Assembly: GCF_017741815.1 (NCBI RefSeq)
Contig: NZ_JAGHMF010000007.1
Span: 62,001-126,000, forward strand
From: Rhizobium sp. 16-488-2b
GTDB lineage: Bacteria; Pseudomonadota; Alphaproteobacteria; Rhizobiales; Rhizobiaceae
Reading direction: 5' to 3'
DNA length: 64,000 nt
Under the pieces are notes generated by a model. That model saw nothing but the letters and a program-made list of their open reading frames with translations, did not search any database and was not told the DNA's origin. Shown here in pieces: positions 15,577 to 25,389 of the stretch. Position numbers and translations under genes: made by a program. Each line of letters opens with the position of its first letter. Positions within the stretch are counted from its first letter, which is position 1.

Positions 15577-16374
15577 TCAGGCCTTGAGCAGCCATTCATG
15601 CTCCGGCGCATTGTAGAACTTCCAGACGCGCTTCGGGCCGGCCATCACGTTGAGATAGTAGAGATCGTAGCCGTGCGTGGCAGCGCAAGGGTGATACCCC
15701 TTAGGCACCAGCGTCACGTCGCCGTCTTCGAGCACCATCGCCTCGTCCAGCGACCGGTCGTCTGTATAGACGCGCTGGAAGCCAAAACCCTGTGGTGGGT
15801 TCAGGCGGTGATAATAGGTCTCCTCGAGGAAGCTCTCGTTCGGCAGATTGTCCTGGTCGTGCTTGTGCGGCGGGTAGGAGGAGGTGTGACCGCCCGGCGT
15901 GATCACCTCGACCACAAGCAGCGAATAGGCCGACGCGTCATCCTCAGGCATGATGTTGTTGACGTAGCGCACATTGGTGCCCTTGCCGCGCGTCAGCGCC
16001 GGATGCGTGCCCGGCGGGATAGCCTTCGCCTCATAGGCGCCACCGCCCGGCGCCGAGCAGACCGCCAGCTCCAGATCGGTCTCGGCCGTCACCGACCATG
16101 CCGATTCCATCGGGATATAAAGCGCATGCGGCGCCCCATCGAACGGGCTCATCCGCTCGCCGAGCGTGCCGAAATCCCTGGTGCCTGCACTGGCCTTGCC
16201 CTTGCCGCTCACCCAGACGAGGCAGACCTCGCGCTCACCAGTTTCGCCGGACACGGTCTCGCCGGCTTTCAACCGGTGCATGTCGAAGCCGACATAGGTC
16301 CAGCCGGCGCTCTCGGGCGTCACATGCGTCACGCGGCCGTGTGTGCCTGTTGGTTTGACTTTGAGGTTTGGCAT
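15577..16374 (-). CDS. iolB: 5-deoxy-glucuronate isomerase
   Basis: Converts 5-deoxy-D-glucuronate to 2-deoxy-5-keto-D-gluconate in myo-inositol breakdown. The 265-residue protein is a bicupin: SAGWTYVGFDMHRLKAGE opens the first cupin, and the second has SYPPHKHDQDNLPNESFLEE, carrying the metal-binding histidines and glutamate, followed by LVPKGYHPCAATHGYDLYYL. Full family length. The ATG at 16374 has AGGAG 6 bases upstream; the open frame continues to 16533 only because it reads through a palindromic repeat. Last gene of iolCDEB, separated from iolE by that repeat. Confidence 0.96.
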   Translation of the reverse strand: MPNLKVKPTGTHGRVTHVTPESAGWTYVGFDMHRLKAGETVSGETGEREVCLVWVSGKGKASAGTRDFGTLGERMSPFDGAPHALYIPMESAWSVTAETDLELAVCSAPGGGAYEAKAIPPGTHPALTRGKGTNVRYVNNIMPEDDASAYSLLVVEVITPGGHTSSYPPHKHDQDNLPNESFLEETYYHRLNPPQGFGFQRVYTDDRSLDEAMVLEDGDVTLVPKGYHPCAATHGYDLYYLNVMAGPKRVWKFYNAPEHEWLLKA

Positions 16375-16403
16375 TTGTTTCTCCTCGTGAATATTCGTGG
16401 GTG

Positions 16404-16532
16404 TGGCGCCCTCATCCGCTTGCCGGCACCTTCTCCCCGTTGGGGAGAAGGGATTCGGGGCGGGCCGCTCGCTCCATCTTCCCTTCTCCCCAGCGGGGAG
16501 AAGGTGGCCCGAAGGGTCGGATGAGGGGGCCA
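16404..16532. repeat. RIME-like palindromic repeat, copy 1 (iolE-iolB junction)
   Basis: About 129 bp bounded by TGGCGCCCTCATCC and GGATGAGGGGGCCA, with inner arms CACCTTCTCCCC / GGGGAGAAGGTG. It matches the Rhizobium intergenic mosaic element pattern as I remember it. Copy 2 at 17505-17631 is nearly the same; both are followed by CACTTGCTC. Confidence 0.85.
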
Positions 16533-16554
16533 CTTGCTCCAGTGGCTGAGGCCC

Positions 16555-17475
16555 TCAAGCCCCCTTCGGAAACCCTTCCGTCTCCACCGTATATCCGGCA
16601 GCCGTCATCACCCGCATCAGTTCGGCGTGACCGATCTCGGCCATCTTCTGCGGCGGCGCCTTGCGCGGGTCCTGCTCGGCCTCGACGACGAACCAGCCCT
16701 CATAGCCGTAATCGGCGAACCGCTTCACGATCGCCCCGAAATCGAGCGATCCGTCGCCGGGCACCGTGAAGGCGCCGAGTGCCACGGCGTCGAGGAAGGA
16801 CTGCTTGCTGCGGTCGAGACCGTCGACCACCGACTTGCGGATGTCCTTGACGTGGACGTGGTTGATGCGGGCGTGGTGGTTGTCGATGGCGCGCAGCACG
16901 TCGCCGCCGGCAAAGGCGAGGTGGCCGGCGTCGAGCAGCAGCGGAATGCCGGCGCCCGAGTTGCGCATGAAGGCGTCGAGTTCCTGCTCGGTCTCGACCA
17001 CGGCAGCCATGTGATGGTGGTAGGAGAGCGGCATGCCCTGTTCGGCGCACCATTCGCCAAACTGCGTGACCTTGCGGGCATAGGCCTTCATCTCGTCGTC
17101 GGAGAGTTTCGGCTTGGTGGCGAGCGGCTTGGAACGGTCGCCCTGGATCGAGCGGCCGACTTCGCCATAGACGATGCAGGGCGCGTCGACGGACTTGAAC
17201 AGCTCGATCATCGGCTGGATGCGATCCTTGTTGGCCGCGAGCTCCTCGTCGACGAGCGTGCCGGAAAACCATCCCCCGCACAGCGTCACGTCGGCGGCCT
17301 TCAGGATCGGCAGCATCTCGCGTGGATTATTCGGGAACCGGCGCCCCTGTTCCATGCCGGTAAAGCCGGCGCCGCGCGATTGGCGCAGGCATTCCTCGAG
17401 CGATACGTCGTCGCTGAGTTCAGGAAGATCGTCGTTCCACCACGCGATGGGCGACATGCCAAGTTTGGCTTTCAT
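16555..17475 (-). CDS. iolE: Myo-inosose-2 dehydratase
   Basis: Dehydrates 2-keto-myo-inositol (scyllo-inosose) to 3D-trihydroxycyclohexane-1,2-dione. The 306-residue protein is a xylose-isomerase-like TIM barrel: MSPIAWWNDDLPEL at the start, GFTGMEQGRRFP, MPLSYHHHMAAVVE, PLLLDAGHLAFAGGD and INHVHVKDIR supply the usual metal-binding E/H/D positions, and GWFVVEAEQDPRKA is the terminal signature. GAGGAG stands 6 bases before the ATG. Within iolCDEB, flanked on both sides by RIME-like repeats. Confidence 0.97.
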   Translation of the reverse strand: MKAKLGMSPIAWWNDDLPELSDDVSLEECLRQSRGAGFTGMEQGRRFPNNPREMLPILKAADVTLCGGWFSGTLVDEELAANKDRIQPMIELFKSVDAPCIVYGEVGRSIQGDRSKPLATKPKLSDDEMKAYARKVTQFGEWCAEQGMPLSYHHHMAAVVETEQELDAFMRNSGAGIPLLLDAGHLAFAGGDVLRAIDNHHARINHVHVKDIRKSVVDGLDRSKQSFLDAVALGAFTVPGDGSLDFGAIVKRFADYGYEGWFVVEAEQDPRKAPPQKMAEIGHAELMRVMTAAGYTVETEGFPKGA

Positions 17476-17504
17476 TGCTGTTTCTCCTCAAATGTTTGTG
17501 GCTG

Positions 17505-17631
17505 TGGCCCCCTCATCCGCCTGCCGGCACCTTCTCCCCGTTGGGGAGAAGAGACTTGTGGCAGGCTGCTCACCCCGGTCTCCCCTTCTCCCCAGCGGGG
17601 AGAAGGTGCCGAAGGGCGGATGAGGGGGCCA
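17505..17631. repeat. RIME-like palindromic repeat, copy 2 (iolD-iolE junction)
   Basis: About 127 bp from TGGCCCCCTCATCC to GGATGAGGGGGCCA with the same inner CCTTCTCCCC / GGGGAGAAGG arms as copy 1. It fills nearly the whole gap between iolD (stop 17651) and iolE (start 17475). Confidence 0.87.
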
Positions 17632-17650
17632 CTTGCTCTAACGTCTCAAA

Positions 17651-19501
<1,851 letters not shown>

Positions 19502-19533
19502 AAGGCTCCTCCCGCAATTCTCGTATCCGTTTT

Positions 19534-19688
19534 CCCCTCCCCAACCCCTCCCCACAAGGGGGAGGGGCTAACCTGTGGCAACCGTCTCGCTTCGCCTCAA
19601 CCTTGCGTCCGTCAGAACGTTTGTTCGTGGCAGAGGCGGCGCCTCAAGTTAAAGCCCCGCCCCCTTGTGGGGAGGGGTTGGGGAGGGG
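19534..19688. repeat. Long inverted repeat, C-rich palindrome (iolC-iolD junction)
   Basis: Two 36-base arms at 19534-19569 and 19653-19688 are reverse complements with a single mismatch (35/36), separated by 83 bases. The arms are runs of CCCCTCCCC / GGGGAGGGG. This is a different family from the RIME-like copies in the other two iol junctions. It could form a very stable RNA stem in the iol transcript. Confidence 0.9.
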
Positions 19689-19698
19689 TCTTTCAATC

Positions 19699-21636
19699 CT
19701 ATCGGCCGAGCCCGCGTGTTTTCAACCAGGCTTCGGTCAGTTCACGGAAGCGTCCCGCCATGTCGGCGACCGCCTGCTCGTCATTGATCTTGCCGGACAG
19801 CCAGGCCCGCGCCGCATCCGAAAAGATGGTGCGTCCCACGGCAAAGCCCTTGACCGAAGGTGCTGCCAGCGTCGCCTCGAAGCCCTTCACCAGCTCGTCC
19901 GCCGGCGCCTCCAGCCCGAGCAGCACGATGCCGCGGCACCAGGGGTCGTTCTTGGCGATGACGGCGTCGATCTTCTTCCACGCCGCACTCGATGCCTGCG
20001 GTTCCAGCTTCCACCAGTCCGGCTTGATGCCGAGCGCATAGAGCTCTTCCATCGCCGTCGAGATGGTGTCGTCGGTCAGCGGCCCGTTCTTGCTGGCGAT
20101 GATCTCGACCAAAAGCTCGCGGCCCACCTTGCGCGCCGCCTCGAATAGAGTCCGCAGCTTCTCCTGCTGTTCGCTCTTCAGGTCGGCGGGATCGTCGGGA
20201 TGATAGAAGCACAGGCACTTGATGCAATGATCGAGCGGCCATTCGACCAGCTGCGAGCCGATATCCTGGCTGAACTCGAAACGCAGCGGCTTCGAGCCGG
20301 GCAGTTCGACGGGACGCCCGATCCAGGCGAAATTCTTGGTCGCCGCGTCGAAGAAGGCATCGCGCCCGAAGCGCTCGTCGATCAGCATTCCATAGCCGCT
20401 GCGGCCATCGGCGACACGCGCGGCGGCTTCCACCGCCAGCCGCTTGAAGGCGACGATCTGCTTGTAATCGACGCCGAGTTCGTCGCAGACGCTAGTCAGC
20501 TGCGAGCGATGATCGATGGCGAGCGCCATGAGCAGCGGGATGTCACCCTTGCGGTTCGAGGCCCAGTGAATGTGGTTGATCGCCTCGTCCTTGCGCAGCG
20601 CCCGATGCGTGCTGCCGTTCTTCAGGAAGAAGTCGAGTTCCGCCCAGGTCGGATACTCAGGCGAGCAGAGCAGGCGGGAGACCGCGAAGGCGCCACAGGC
20701 ATTCGCCCAGGTGGCGCAGGTCTTCAGCGGCTCGTCCTTCAGCCATCCCCGTAGGAAGCCGGACATGAAGGCATCGCCGGCGCCGAGCACGTTGAACACC
20801 TCGATCGGAAAGCCTTCGCCGACGATGCCGGCTTCGAGATCGTCCGAGATCGGCCCGTCATAGACGATGCAGCCCATGGCGCCACGCTTCAAGACGATTG
20901 TCGCGGGCGACAGGCGGCGAATTTCTTTGAGCGCGCCGAGCACGTCGTCGGCGCCAGACGCGATCAGGATTTCTTCTTCCGTGCCGACGATCAGGTCGCA
21001 ATCCGGCAGGGTCTCCTTCATCTTCGAGGATACGCGGTCAGATTTCACATACCGTTCGAACCCTTCCGCGTGGCCGGCAAGGCCCCAGAGGTTCGGGCGA
21101 TAATCGATGTCGAAGATCACCTTGCGGCCGTTGGCCTTGGCGATACGGATCGCCTTGCGCTGCGCCGCTTCCGTGTTCGGCCGTGAGAAATGCGTTCCCG
21201 ACACCAGCACCGCGCGCGAGGACTTTATATAGGCCTCGTCGATATCGCCTTCGTCGAGCGCCATGTCGGCGCAGTCGGAGCGATAAAAGATCATCGGCGA
21301 GACGCCCTCGGCCTCGACCGCCAGAAGCACCAGCGCCGTCAGCCGCTCCCTGTCGGTGACGATGCCGTCGGTCGCAACGCCCTCGCGTGCCGATTGCTCA
21401 CGAATGAAGCGGCCCATCTGCTCATCGCCGACACGGGTGATCAGGCCCGACTTCAGGCCGAGGCGCGCCGTGCCGATCGCGATATTCGCCGGGCAGCCGC
21501 CGACGGACTTGGCGAAGGACGCGATGTTTTCGAGTTTGGAACCGATCTGCTGGCCATAGAGATCGACCGACGAGCGGCCGATGGTGATCACATCAAGCGA
21601 CAGCCCCGGATTCTCGCCCGGTTGAGTTAGTGCCAT
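19699..21636 (-). CDS. iolC: Bifunctional 5-dehydro-2-deoxygluconokinase / DUF2090 aldolase-like protein
   Basis: Residues 1 to about 335 are a PfkB-family sugar kinase (IolC) that phosphorylates 2-deoxy-5-keto-gluconate: GRSSVDLYGQQ, SVGGCPANIAIG and the catalytic NVLGAGDAF (about 283-290). Residues about 365-645 are a DUF2090 domain with LacD-like class I aldolase features, MALAIDHRSQL (369-380) and HCIKCLCFYHPDD, where K473 is a candidate Schiff-base lysine. The domain would then supply the IolJ step, cleaving the phosphorylated product to dihydroxyacetone phosphate and malonate semialdehyde. At 645 residues it is about twice the length of stand-alone IolC. Start at 21636 chosen because GGAGG is 5 bases upstream. 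First gene of iolCDEB. Confidence 0.93.
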   Translation of the reverse strand: MALTQPGENPGLSLDVITIGRSSVDLYGQQIGSKLENIASFAKSVGGCPANIAIGTARLGLKSGLITRVGDEQMGRFIREQSAREGVATDGIVTDRERLTALVLLAVEAEGVSPMIFYRSDCADMALDEGDIDEAYIKSSRAVLVSGTHFSRPNTEAAQRKAIRIAKANGRKVIFDIDYRPNLWGLAGHAEGFERYVKSDRVSSKMKETLPDCDLIVGTEEEILIASGADDVLGALKEIRRLSPATIVLKRGAMGCIVYDGPISDDLEAGIVGEGFPIEVFNVLGAGDAFMSGFLRGWLKDEPLKTCATWANACGAFAVSRLLCSPEYPTWAELDFFLKNGSTHRALRKDEAINHIHWASNRKGDIPLLMALAIDHRSQLTSVCDELGVDYKQIVAFKRLAVEAAARVADGRSGYGMLIDERFGRDAFFDAATKNFAWIGRPVELPGSKPLRFEFSQDIGSQLVEWPLDHCIKCLCFYHPDDPADLKSEQQEKLRTLFEAARKVGRELLVEIIASKNGPLTDDTISTAMEELYALGIKPDWWKLEPQASSAAWKKIDAVIAKNDPWCRGIVLLGLEAPADELVKGFEATLAAPSVKGFAVGRTIFSDAARAWLSGKINDEQAVADMAGRFRELTEAWLKTRGLGR

Positions 21637-21694
21637 CATGTCCTCCCGATCATTTTCAGTCCGGCGTGGATGTCCGCCGGTGATATCGATCAAT

Positions 21695-21738
21695 GAAACA
21701 TCGGTTCCGTTTGAATGTCAATTCAGAATGTTTATTCC
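21695..21738. promoter_or_regulatory. Candidate IolR operators between iolR and iolC
   Basis: GAAACATCGGTTCC (21695-21708) and AGAATGTTTATTCC (21725-21738) share the form GAA..N..TTCC, with a separate inverted repeat GAATGTCAATTC between them. A matching site lies before iolR. I recall a GGAA-N6-TTCC-type site proposed for Sinorhizobium IolR; these fit it with one mismatch in the left arm. Confidence 0.5.
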
Positions 21739-22607
21739 ATTTTTGCTTTTTTGGATTTTGGCTGCCCCAGCTTTCGCCGCCGCTCGGCGATCGCCACCGG
21801 CAGCGCCATGGTCAGCGCCATCGAGGCCGAAAGCGAACGGAAGCCGGCAAAGTCGGCCTCCGCCACTTCGAACCAGCAGGCGGCGCTGGTCGCGAGCGGC
21901 GAAAAGGCCGAATCGGTGATGACGACAACAGGTACGCCGCGCTCCTTCAGCATCTCCGCCTGGCCGAGGCTCTCTGCTGCGTAAGGCGAAAAGCTCGCCG
22001 CGATCGCCGCATCCTTCGGCGTTGCGAACTGGACGGTTTCCGGATCGACGCCATTGGGTGAGGCGACAATCTGGTGGCGGATATTGAGCTTCGAGAAGGC
22101 GTAGCTCATATGCGCCGTCAGCGGATAGGAGCGGCGCTTGGCAATCAAATAGATGGTGTCGGCCGTCGCCAAAATGTCCACGGCCTTGCTGAAGGTGTCC
22201 GACTGAACGGTCGCGGCCAGCCGGTTGATCGATTGGCCGGCGGCCGAGATGAAACCAGAAAGCAGATTGGCGTCCTCGTCCTCGCCGCCCGATTGCTCCA
22301 GCGTCACCAACCGCTCTTCATAGGTCAGTGTCCGGTCGCGCAGGCGCTCGCGGAAAATGCTTTGCAGGTCGGAAAAGCCCTCATATCCCAGGTGATGCGC
22401 AAGCCGCACCAGCGTCGATGGCTGAACCTCGGAAGCGGACGCGATGCTTGCCGTCGTGCCGAAGGCGATCTCGTCGGGATTGGCCAGCGCGAAGGCAGCC
22501 ACCTGCGCCAGGCGCTTCGGCATGGTCGCCTTGCGCTCGATGATCGTGCTGCGCAGGCTCTCGAAATCCCTGGGAACGCGAGAGGGGGCCTTGGGGTCGT
22601 TGTCCAT
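21732..22607 (-). CDS. iolR: RpiR/MurR-family transcriptional regulator of inositol genes
   Basis: DNA-binding repressor controlling inositol catabolism. The N-terminal helix-turn-helix of the RpiR family spans about residues 15-85 (IASASEVQPSTLVRLAHHLG is the recognition helix region), and a SIS sugar-phosphate-binding domain occupies about 120-260 (DTIYLIAKRRSYPLTAHMSY, then IAASFSPYAAES). Length 291 is typical. I start at the ATG at 22607 (MDNDPKAPS); the ORF could run to 22838 but overlaps the divergent dehydrogenase gene. Placement immediately upstream of iolC matches Sinorhizobium iolR. The effector in that organism is thought to be an inositol intermediate, inference here. Confidence 0.92.
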   Translation of the reverse strand: MDNDPKAPSRVPRDFESLRSTIIERKATMPKRLAQVAAFALANPDEIAFGTTASIASASEVQPSTLVRLAHHLGYEGFSDLQSIFRERLRDRTLTYEERLVTLEQSGGEDEDANLLSGFISAAGQSINRLAATVQSDTFSKAVDILATADTIYLIAKRRSYPLTAHMSYAFSKLNIRHQIVASPNGVDPETVQFATPKDAAIAASFSPYAAESLGQAEMLKERGVPVVVITDSAFSPLATSAACWFEVAEADFAGFRSLSASMALTMALPVAIAERRRKLGQPKSKKAKME

Positions 22608-22623
22608 GTGCTGATCCGAAAAT

Positions 22624-22637
22624 GAAACGTATATTCC
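22624..22637. promoter_or_regulatory. Candidate IolR operator between iolR and iolY
   Basis: GAAACGTATATTCC lies 17 bp upstream of the iolR start in the divergent iolR/iolY gap. It agrees with the site at 21695-21708 at GAAAC, T and TTCC positions, suggesting one regulator binds both promoters. Confidence 0.5.
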
Positions 22638-22806
22638 AGTTTCCCGACCATAGATGATTTCCATTCGCCGGCATATTCGTTTTTTAAGTGAGAAATATCG
22701 AGCCTTTTCCGCTATTTGATGGCTTTCACCTGCTCCTGGGCTCGCCCGCCAGCCTTGCCAAAATGGTCCGAGCATTCCAAAATCATGATCGGAGCGGGAG
22801 GATATC

Positions 22807-23922
22807 ATGAAGTCATTGGGCGTCGGCTTGATCGGCACGGGCTATATGGGCAAGTGCCATGCGCTTGCATGGAATGCGGTCAAGACCGTCTTCGGCGATG
22901 TCGAGCGTCCCCGCCTCGTGCATCTGGCGGAGGCGAACAAGGAGCTTGCCGATGCGCGCGCCTCGGAATTCGGCTTTGAAAAGGCGACCGCCGACTGGCG
23001 CCAGCTGATCGCCGACCCCGATGTCGATGTCGTCTCGGTCACCACGCCGAACCAGTTTCATCCCGAGATGGCGATTGCAGCGCTCGAAGCAGGAAAGCAC
23101 GTCTGGTGCGAAAAACCGATGGCGCCGGCCTTTGCGGATGCCGAGCGCATGCTGGATGCTGCCAGGCGCGCCGGCAGGGTGGCCGTGCTCGGCTATAACT
23201 ATATCCAGAACCCGATCATTCGCCACATCAAGGCGCTGATCGGCGAAGGTGCCATAGGGCAGGTCAATCATATCCGCGTCGAGATGGACGAGGACTTCAT
23301 GGCCGATCCGGACGCGTTCTTTTATTGGAAGAGCGAATTGTCGGCCGGTTATGGCGCGCTCGATGATTTCGCGGTGCACCCCCTGTCGCTGCTCTGGTAT
23401 CTCTTCGGCCATGTCGAGGCCGTCGTCACTGATATGACAAAGCCCTATGCCAATCGTCCCACAAAGGACGGTGGACGGCGCCCAGTCGAGAATCACGACG
23501 CGGCCAATGTGCTGATGCGTCTTGGCGGCGGCATCTCCGCCGTGTTGATGGCCAATCGCGCCGCCTGGGGTCGAAAGGGGCGCATAGCCCTGCAGATATT
23601 CGGCTCGAAAGGTGCGATCACCTTCGATCAGGAGCGCATGAACGAATTCGAGCTCTATCAGGCCGATGGCCGCGGCAGCGAGCAAGGGTTTCGCAAGATC
23701 CTGGCCGCACCCGCCCACCATCCCTATGACCGGTTCATTCCCGCTCCAGGCCACGGCCTTGGCTTCAACGATCTGAAGATCATCGAATGCCGCGAGCTCA
23801 TTCGCGCGATTTCCGGTGCGCCGTCGGTGATCGTCACATTCGAAGACGGTCTTAGGATAGAAAAGTCTGTTCACGCCATGGCAGAGTCGTTCCACCAGCG
23901 CCGCTGGATCGAGATCGCCTGA
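22807..23922 (+). CDS. iolY: Gfo/Idh/MocA-family oxidoreductase (IolY-like)
   Basis: NAD(P)-dependent sugar or inositol dehydrogenase-like enzyme, cytoplasmic. Rossmann motif GLIGTGYMGKCHA at the N-terminus, then VTTPNQFHPEM, the family catalytic lysine in HVWCEKPMAPAF (around residue 105), and GYNYIQNPIIRHIK and GALDDFAVHPLSL in the C-terminal domain. Length 371 is normal. CGGGAGGATATC precedes the ATG. It diverges from iolR with a shared candidate operator, the arrangement I recall for Sinorhizobium meliloti iolY, on which the symbol rests. The exact inositol isomer or intermediate is not known. Confidence 0.82.
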   Translation: MKSLGVGLIGTGYMGKCHALAWNAVKTVFGDVERPRLVHLAEANKELADARASEFGFEKATADWRQLIADPDVDVVSVTTPNQFHPEMAIAALEAGKHVWCEKPMAPAFADAERMLDAARRAGRVAVLGYNYIQNPIIRHIKALIGEGAIGQVNHIRVEMDEDFMADPDAFFYWKSELSAGYGALDDFAVHPLSLLWYLFGHVEAVVTDMTKPYANRPTKDGGRRPVENHDAANVLMRLGGGISAVLMANRAAWGRKGRIALQIFGSKGAITFDQERMNEFELYQADGRGSEQGFRKILAAPAHHPYDRFIPAPGHGLGFNDLKIIECRELIRAISGAPSVIVTFEDGLRIEKSVHAMAESFHQRRWIEIA

Positions 23923-24000
23923 CGGCGCTCCGCTCCGGTTGACGACGCAAGGGGCAGGGGATAGGCCTTTGCTCAATACAGTGAATGCGGGAGTGGTATC

Positions 24001-25224
24001 GTGACGGACAGATTGGTGATTATCGGCGCAGGTCAGGCGGGCTTTGCAATGGCGGCCAAGCTGCGCGCGCTCAAGGATACCAGGCCCATCACCATTCTTG
24101 GCGCCGAGGACGTGCTGCCTTACCAGCGCCCGCCGCTCACCAAGAAGTACCTGCTCGGCGAAATGAGCTTCGACCGCCTGCTGTTTCGCCCCGAGCAGTG
24201 GTTCGCCGACAACGACGTCGAGATTCGTCTCTCCACATGGGTGGAGCAGATCAAGCGCGACAAGAAGCAAGTCGTGCTCCAGGATGGCTCTACCATCGAC
24301 TACGGCACACTGGCGCTAACGACGGGGTCTACGCCGCGTGGCCTGCCGGCCGCGATCGGTGGCGATCTCGAGGGTGTTTATGTCGCCCGCGACAAGCGCG
24401 ATGCCGATCTCCTGGCCGCCGAAATGCGCCCAGGCCGCCGCGTCCTTATTATAGGCGGCGGTTATATCGGCCTCGAGGCCGCAGCCGTCGCGCGCCATCT
24501 GGGCCTTGAAGTCACCGTCATCGAAATGGCGGACCGCATTCTCCAGCGCGTCGCTGCCAAGGAGACCGCGGATATCATGCGCGTCATCCACGAAGAGCAT
24601 GACGTGCAGATTCGCGAAAAGACCGGCCTCAAGCATCTGATCGGCCGCGACGGCAAGCTCGTCGGCGCTGAACTCTCCGATGGCTCGATCATCGATATCG
24701 ATTTCGCCATCGTCGGCATCGGCGTGACGCCAAACGACCAGCTCGCCAAGGAATCGGGCCTTGAGGTTGCGAACGGCATCGTCGTCGATGAATTCGCGCG
24801 CACCTCCGATCCGTCGATCTTCGCGGCAGGCGATTGCGCGGCCCTTCCCTGGCAGGGCGGGCGCATCCGTCTCGAATCGGTGCAGAACGCCGTCGACCAA
24901 GCTGATGCAGCCGCAGCTGTGATCGCCGGCGGCAACGCGCCTTACGAGCCGAAGCCCTGGTTCTGGTCCGATCAATACGATGTGAAACTCCAGATCGCCG
25001 GCTTCAATCTCGGCTACGACGAGACGCTTCTGCGCCCCGGCGCACGCGAAGGCGCACATTCGATCTGGTACTTCAAATCCGGCAAGTTCATCGCTGTCGA
25101 TGCGATCAACGATGCCAAGGCCTATGTCACCGGCAAGAAGATGCTGGAACTCGGCATAAACCCCGACAAGTCCGTCCTTGCCGATGGGGCTTCCGATCTG
25201 AAGCAGCTGCTGGCTTTGAAATAA
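24001..25224 (+). CDS. FAD-dependent ferredoxin reductase (rhodocoxin/putidaredoxin reductase type)
   Basis: Flavoprotein that passes electrons from NAD(P)H to a ferredoxin for a monooxygenase or dioxygenase. Features: FAD-binding IIGAGQAGFAMA at residue 6, PYQRPPLTKKYLLGE, the NAD(P)-binding second Rossmann motif IIGGGYIGLEAAAVA (about 148-162), VGIGVTPND, IFAAGDCAALPW and the C-terminal reductase domain starting WFWSDQYDVKLQIAG. 407 residues. The GTG at 24001 is preceded by GGGAG 7 bases upstream. No ferredoxin or oxygenase partner gene is adjacent, so its electron acceptor lies elsewhere. It is followed by tRNA-Ser. Confidence 0.9.
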   Translation: MTDRLVIIGAGQAGFAMAAKLRALKDTRPITILGAEDVLPYQRPPLTKKYLLGEMSFDRLLFRPEQWFADNDVEIRLSTWVEQIKRDKKQVVLQDGSTIDYGTLALTTGSTPRGLPAAIGGDLEGVYVARDKRDADLLAAEMRPGRRVLIIGGGYIGLEAAAVARHLGLEVTVIEMADRILQRVAAKETADIMRVIHEEHDVQIREKTGLKHLIGRDGKLVGAELSDGSIIDIDFAIVGIGVTPNDQLAKESGLEVANGIVVDEFARTSDPSIFAAGDCAALPWQGGRIRLESVQNAVDQADAAAAVIAGGNAPYEPKPWFWSDQYDVKLQIAGFNLGYDETLLRPGAREGAHSIWYFKSGKFIAVDAINDAKAYVTGKKMLELGINPDKSVLADGASDLKQLLALK

Positions 25225-25299
25225 GCCGGCTTTTCTTCAGGGGCAAAGCCGAAAAAGCGCTTGCGTCCCCCAGCGAATGACTCTATCAGGCTCTCGACC

Positions 25300-25389
25300 G
25301 GAGAGGTGGCCGAGTGGTCGAAGGCGCTCCCCTGCTAAGGGAGTATACCCGAGAGGGTATCGTGGGTTCGAATCCCATCTTCTCCGCCA
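25300..25389 (+). tRNA. tRNA-Ser, anticodon GCU
   Basis: 90-base serine tRNA with genome-encoded CCA. Acceptor arm GGAGAGG pairs with CTTCTCC (one G-T), anticodon stem-loop CTCCC-CTGCTAA-GGGAG shows GCT, a long variable arm (TACCCGAGAGGGTA) is typical of class II tRNAs, and the T arm contains GGGTTCGAATCCC. Confidence 0.97.

Noticed and set aside
16375..16533. Extra N-terminal codons of the iolB frame
   Set aside because: They translate the RIME-like repeat; iolB begins at 16374 with a proper ribosome binding site.
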